Shown piece after piece: positions 5,575 to 8,030 of a DNA stretch of 8,030 nt. The translations under genes and the position numbers were made by a program. The stretch lies in NCBI GenBank assembly GCA_946887155.1, contig CAMPKM010000114.1, positions 1-8,030 on the forward strand, in the 5' to 3' direction. Within the stretch, counting starts at the first letter, position 1. Each line of letters opens with the position of its first letter. The notes beneath the pieces were generated by a model, which had not been told where the DNA came from, made no database searches, and worked only from the letters and a program-made list of their open reading frames with translations. Source of the DNA: an uncultured Gemmatimonadota bacterium (lineage in GTDB: Bacteria > Gemmatimonadota > Gemmatimonadetes > Gemmatimonadales > Gemmatimonadaceae).

Positions 5575-6870
5575 GTGCGAAAACGAGAAATGCCCAAGGG
5601 CGCGGCGGCACGAGCAGTCAAAACGGGTCCGGATATCTCCCGCCGTGAGGCCATCGAAGGCATCGCAGGGACGGTCGGCGCGGTGATGGTCTCGGCGGTC
5701 CCGGTGGTGGCGACCTCGCAATCCCCCCCCACTTCGACCCCAGGCAGCTCCGCCGGGCCGGGGAGACTGGTGGGTAGTCCCACGTCAGCGCTGGGTTCAC
5801 GCTCTCCGTTCGCGGCTCCGGGAGCGAGAACGCCGACCGGCCTGGTGGCCGGCAGCTCCCTGACACCGCTGCAGAACCTGTCGGGGACGATCACGCCGTC
5901 GGACCTTCATTTCGAGCGACATCACGCGGGCGTGCCGGTGATCGATCCGTCAACGCACCGGTTGATCATTCACGGACTCGTCGACCGTCCGCTCGTACTG
6001 ACCGTTGACGAGATCAAGCGCTTTCCGCAGGTCACGCGCGTCCACTTCGTCGAGTGCTCGGGCAACGGTCGCGCGGCCTGGGTGAACCCGGCGCCAGACA
6101 TGACGCCGCAACGCACCGACGGCATGACGAGCAATTCCGAGTGGACGGGCGTGCCCGTCTCCACGTTGTTTCGCGAGGCCGGAGCGCAGGCCGCCGCCAC
6201 CTGGTTCCTGGCCGAAGGCGCCGACGCGTGCCTGATGACGCGCAGCATCCCCATGGAAAAGGCGCACGACGATGCGCTCATCGTGTGGGCGCAAAACGGA
6301 GAGCCCCTGCGCCCCGAACAGGGATTTCCGCTCCGACTCCTGCTCCCCGGCTGGGAAGGAAACTCGAATGTCAAATGGCTGCGACGGCTCGAACTCGGGC
6401 TCCAGCCGTGGATGACGCGATGGGAGACGTCGAAGTACACCGACCCGCTCAAGGACGGCACGGCCCGGATCTTCAGCTTCGTGATGGATGCCAAGTCGAT
6501 CATCACCTCTCCGGCGGTACCGGCCCGGCTCGAGGCGCACGGATGGCGTCCGGTCTCGGGCGTGGCCTGGTCGGGTCGCGGCCGCATAACGAGTGTCGAG
6601 GTGAGCACGGATGCCGGCACGACGTGGCAGGCGGCCGAGCTGGTCGGCCCGGTGCACCCGAAAGCGCACACGAGGTTCTCGATGATGTGGAACTGGGACG
6701 GACAGCCGGCGACGCTGTTGAGTCGAGCGACCGATGAGACGGGCTATGTGCAGCCGACAAGGGCTGCACTGATCGAGGCCCGCGGTATCGGCACCGACTA
6801 CCACAACAATTCGATCCGCGGGTGGCGTGTGGATGCTGACGGAGCGGTCTCGTTCCACTGGGAGACGTGA
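5575..6870 (+). CDS. soxC: Sulfite/sulfane dehydrogenase molybdenum subunit SoxC
   Basis: SoxC is the molybdenum-cofactor subunit of the exported SoxCD sulfane dehydrogenase, which oxidises protein-bound sulfane sulfur or sulfite and passes electrons to cytochrome c. With a GTG start at 5575 it has 431 residues. The order is: Tat signal (ISRREAIEG, R23-R24); Pro/Ser/Gly-rich linker at about 50-95; sulfite-oxidase Mo domain with FERHHAGVP (R115, H116-H117) and the Mo-ligand cysteine C161 in FVECSGNGR; then MTRSIPMEKA, RPEQGFPLRLLLPGWEGN and NVKWLRRLELG; and the C-terminal dimerisation domain ending with WNWDGQ and SRATDETGYVQPTRAAL. I chose GTG 5575 because GGGAGG (5560-5565) precedes it by nine bases; the ATG at 5590 has no ribosome site at normal distance. 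A run of eight C (5723-5730) lies in the linker. soxD follows with a one-base overlap. Recognition as SoxC is firm; start choice is moderate. Confidence 0.94.
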   Translation: MRKREMPKGAAARAVKTGPDISRREAIEGIAGTVGAVMVSAVPVVATSQSPPTSTPGSSAGPGRLVGSPTSALGSRSPFAAPGARTPTGLVAGSSLTPLQNLSGTITPSDLHFERHHAGVPVIDPSTHRLIIHGLVDRPLVLTVDEIKRFPQVTRVHFVECSGNGRAAWVNPAPDMTPQRTDGMTSNSEWTGVPVSTLFREAGAQAAATWFLAEGADACLMTRSIPMEKAHDDALIVWAQNGEPLRPEQGFPLRLLLPGWEGNSNVKWLRRLELGLQPWMTRWETSKYTDPLKDGTARIFSFVMDAKSIITSPAVPARLEAHGWRPVSGVAWSGRGRITSVEVSTDAGTTWQAAELVGPVHPKAHTRFSMMWNWDGQPATLLSRATDETGYVQPTRAALIEARGIGTDYHNNSIRGWRVDADGAVSFHWET

Positions 6871-7487
6871 TGCGCCATCACGAGGCCACAGGTCACAGGC
6901 GACGGGTCACCGGTGCGGTGCTGCTCCTGATCGGCGCGGTGACGGCGGCGTGCCAGGGTTCCGGCGCGGCGCAGACCGATGTGCCGGACACGTATGGAAT
7001 CGGGTCGGCGGCGAGTGCCGCGGACATCGCCGCCATGAACACCGATGTCGGGCCCGGAGGTGAAGGACTTCCTCCCGGGCGCGGAGACGCCGCCCAGGGA
7101 GCGCAACTCTACGCCGCCAAATGCGCCAGCTGCCACGGCATCAACGGTGAGGGGGCACCGGGACCGCCACCCGGCCCGCGACTCGTCGGTCGCGAGCCCC
7201 GCGAAGGATTCGGGTTTGGAAACGACCGGAAGCTCGTTCGAACGATCGGCAACTACTGGCCCGAAGCGACCACCTTGTTCGACTACATCAGGCGGACAAT
7301 GCCGCTGCAGGAAGCAGGTTCGCTCTCGGACGACCAGGTCTACAGCCTGACGGCCTATCTCCTGGTCGCGAATGAAATCCTGCCTGCGGGTGCGACGCTC
7401 GATTCCGCATCCCTGATGGCGGTGCGGATGCCGGCCAAGGACCGGTTCGTGCCGGACAACCGGCGCGGCGGGCGCGAGGTGAAGTAG
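6870..7487 (+). CDS. soxD: Sulfite/sulfane dehydrogenase cytochrome c subunit SoxD
   Basis: This 205-residue c-type cytochrome accepts electrons from SoxC. Its N-terminus is basic and then hydrophobic (RRVTGAVLLLIGAVTAAC), with C28 possibly lipidated; otherwise the segment acts as a signal peptide or anchor. Heme is attached at CASCH (C85, C88, H89). The distal ligand is probably M144 in YIRRTMPLQE. The stretch TIGNYWPEATTLFDYIRRTM and the following SLSDDQVYSLTAYLL are hallmarks of SoxD rather than of generic cytochromes. Only one heme motif is present, so this is a monoheme form; some SoxD proteins are diheme. A Pro/Gly-rich stretch (GEGAPGPPPGPRLVG) follows the heme site. The ATG at 6870 overlaps the soxC TGA (TGATG), with GGGAG (6860-6864) five bases upstream; a GTG at 6867 is in frame but less likely. 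Translation is probably coupled to soxC. Confidence 0.92.
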   Translation: MRHHEATGHRRRVTGAVLLLIGAVTAACQGSGAAQTDVPDTYGIGSAASAADIAAMNTDVGPGGEGLPPGRGDAAQGAQLYAAKCASCHGINGEGAPGPPPGPRLVGREPREGFGFGNDRKLVRTIGNYWPEATTLFDYIRRTMPLQEAGSLSDDQVYSLTAYLLVANEILPAGATLDSASLMAVRMPAKDRFVPDNRRGGREVK

Positions 7488-8030
7488 TGCGCTTCCTGGA
7501 AACACCGAAGGATCGCGCCGGGCTGCTCATCCTCGCCCTTGGCGTCGCGATCCTGCTCGCCCTGGCGCCGTTCCTGAGCGGTCTCCTTGGGGCCGCAGTG
7601 CTGTACGTGATCTTCATCCCCATGTATCGCCGGCTGGGCCGCGTCATGCCCAGCGGCCTGGCGTCGGCGATCACGCTCATCGTGGCGATCATCGTCATCG
7701 CGCTCCCGCTCGCGTGGTTGATCGGTGTGCTGGTGGATCGCGTGCCGGATGCGATGCGGAGCCTGCAGAGCGGCGTGCTGCTCGACCGGCTGTCGCAGGT
7801 GCGGATCGGCAATGTCAATCTCGGCGCGGAGATCGCCGAGGCCTCCGGCACGCTGGTCCAGTGGGTGTCGGCGCAGGCGTTAGGCGTCGTCGGCGGCGCG
7901 GCCAGTGCATCGCTCAACCTGGTCATCGCGTTTTTCGGCCTGTACTACATGCTGCACTCCGGGGACGCGCTGTGGACGGGGTTCCATGGCTACGTCCCCT
8001 TCTCGAGCGGCACCGCCGACGCGCTACGGC
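7487..8030 (+). CDS. AI-2E/PerM-family membrane protein, N-terminal part (3' end outside window)
   Basis: An open frame runs from GTG at 7487 to the window edge, giving 181 residues with no stop. The start overlaps the soxD stop by one base (TAGTG) and has GAGGTGA at 7476-7482 as ribosome site. The beginning is MRFLETPKDRAGLLILALGV, followed by hydrophobic segments at about residues 12-30 and 32-46 and a strongly hydrophobic block at about 61-83 (ITLIVAIIVIALPLAWLIGV). Next comes a polar amphipathic stretch (about 86-130, with VPDAMRSLQSGVLLDRLSQ) and a further membrane segment at about 140-160 (LNLVIAFFGLYYMLHSGD). This order, and the YYMLHSGD element, match the AI-2E/PerM exporter family, whose members are permeases of uncertain substrate, some acting as antiporters. 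Full proteins have about 350 residues. Its position behind soxCD suggests cotranscription; a sulfur-related substrate is possible but unsupported by the sequence. Confidence 0.85.
   Translation, partial: MRFLETPKDRAGLLILALGVAILLALAPFLSGLLGAAVLYVIFIPMYRRLGRVMPSGLASAITLIVAIIVIALPLAWLIGVLVDRVPDAMRSLQSGVLLDRLSQVRIGNVNLGAEIAEASGTLVQWVSAQALGVVGGAASASLNLVIAFFGLYYMLHSGDALWTGFHGYVPFSSGTADALR

Noticed and set aside
5950..6858. Long minus-strand open frame opposite soxC
   Set aside because: soxC on the plus strand is unmistakable, and the antisense product is Arg/His-rich without any recognisable pattern.
7288..7926. Minus-strand open frame of 212 codons opposite soxD and the next gene
   Set aside because: It is Ser/Arg/Thr/Pro-rich and lies over the SoxD C-terminus and a plus-strand gene with clear membrane segments and a ribosome site.

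Overview
The window is GC-rich bacterial chromosome with strong GC bias in codon use. Its gene families are an orphan-permease type FtsX tail, a decayed Pkn2-type Ser/Thr kinase, a large secreted M14 peptidase and Tat-exported sulfur proteins. This mix suggests a soil or sediment Gemmatimonadota or Acidobacteriota bacterium. That placement is an inference from gene style; there is no rRNA or marker gene to prove it.

Layout. Positions 1-381 hold the C-terminal end of an ABC-type FtsX/MacB-like permease. Positions 382-737 hold no intact gene. They contain a short kinase-domain remnant and the tail of an unidentified membrane protein, and look like a decay zone. Positions 738-1354 (minus strand) hold a two-gene operon of a four-helix membrane protein followed by a small XRE-type regulator overlapping it by 4 nt (GTGA). 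Its promoter at 1386-1414 has a near-consensus -35, a 17-bp spacer and a palindrome in the spacer, suggesting autoregulation. Positions 1586-4498 (plus) encode a 970-residue secreted M14 zinc carboxypeptidase-like protein. Positions 4501-4683 are a large imperfect palindrome between convergent genes. Positions 4715-5392 (minus) encode an exported DsrE-like protein. Divergent from it, from 5575, run soxC (molybdenum sulfite/sulfane dehydrogenase), soxD (its cytochrome c partner) and the start of an AI-2E/PerM-family membrane protein. The last three genes each overlap the next by one base.

How the genes work together. SoxC and SoxD should form an exported Mo/heme enzyme that oxidises reduced sulfur. 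The divergent DsrE-like protein has a Tat signal, a possible lipobox and a family-type cysteine, so it could bind or carry sulfur in the same compartment. No soxXYZAB genes are visible here, so the module is either split across the genome or works without the full Sox cycle.

Most notable observations: (1) the 183-bp palindrome at 4501-4683, in which eight of eight mismatches in its outer arms become G-U wobbles only if the minus strand is transcribed, hinting at a structured RNA in the 3' UTR of the dsrE-like gene; (2) the self-contained XRE/membrane-protein operon with a palindrome embedded in its promoter; (3) the soxCD plus exported DsrE-like module with a 9-bp inverted repeat between the divergent genes.
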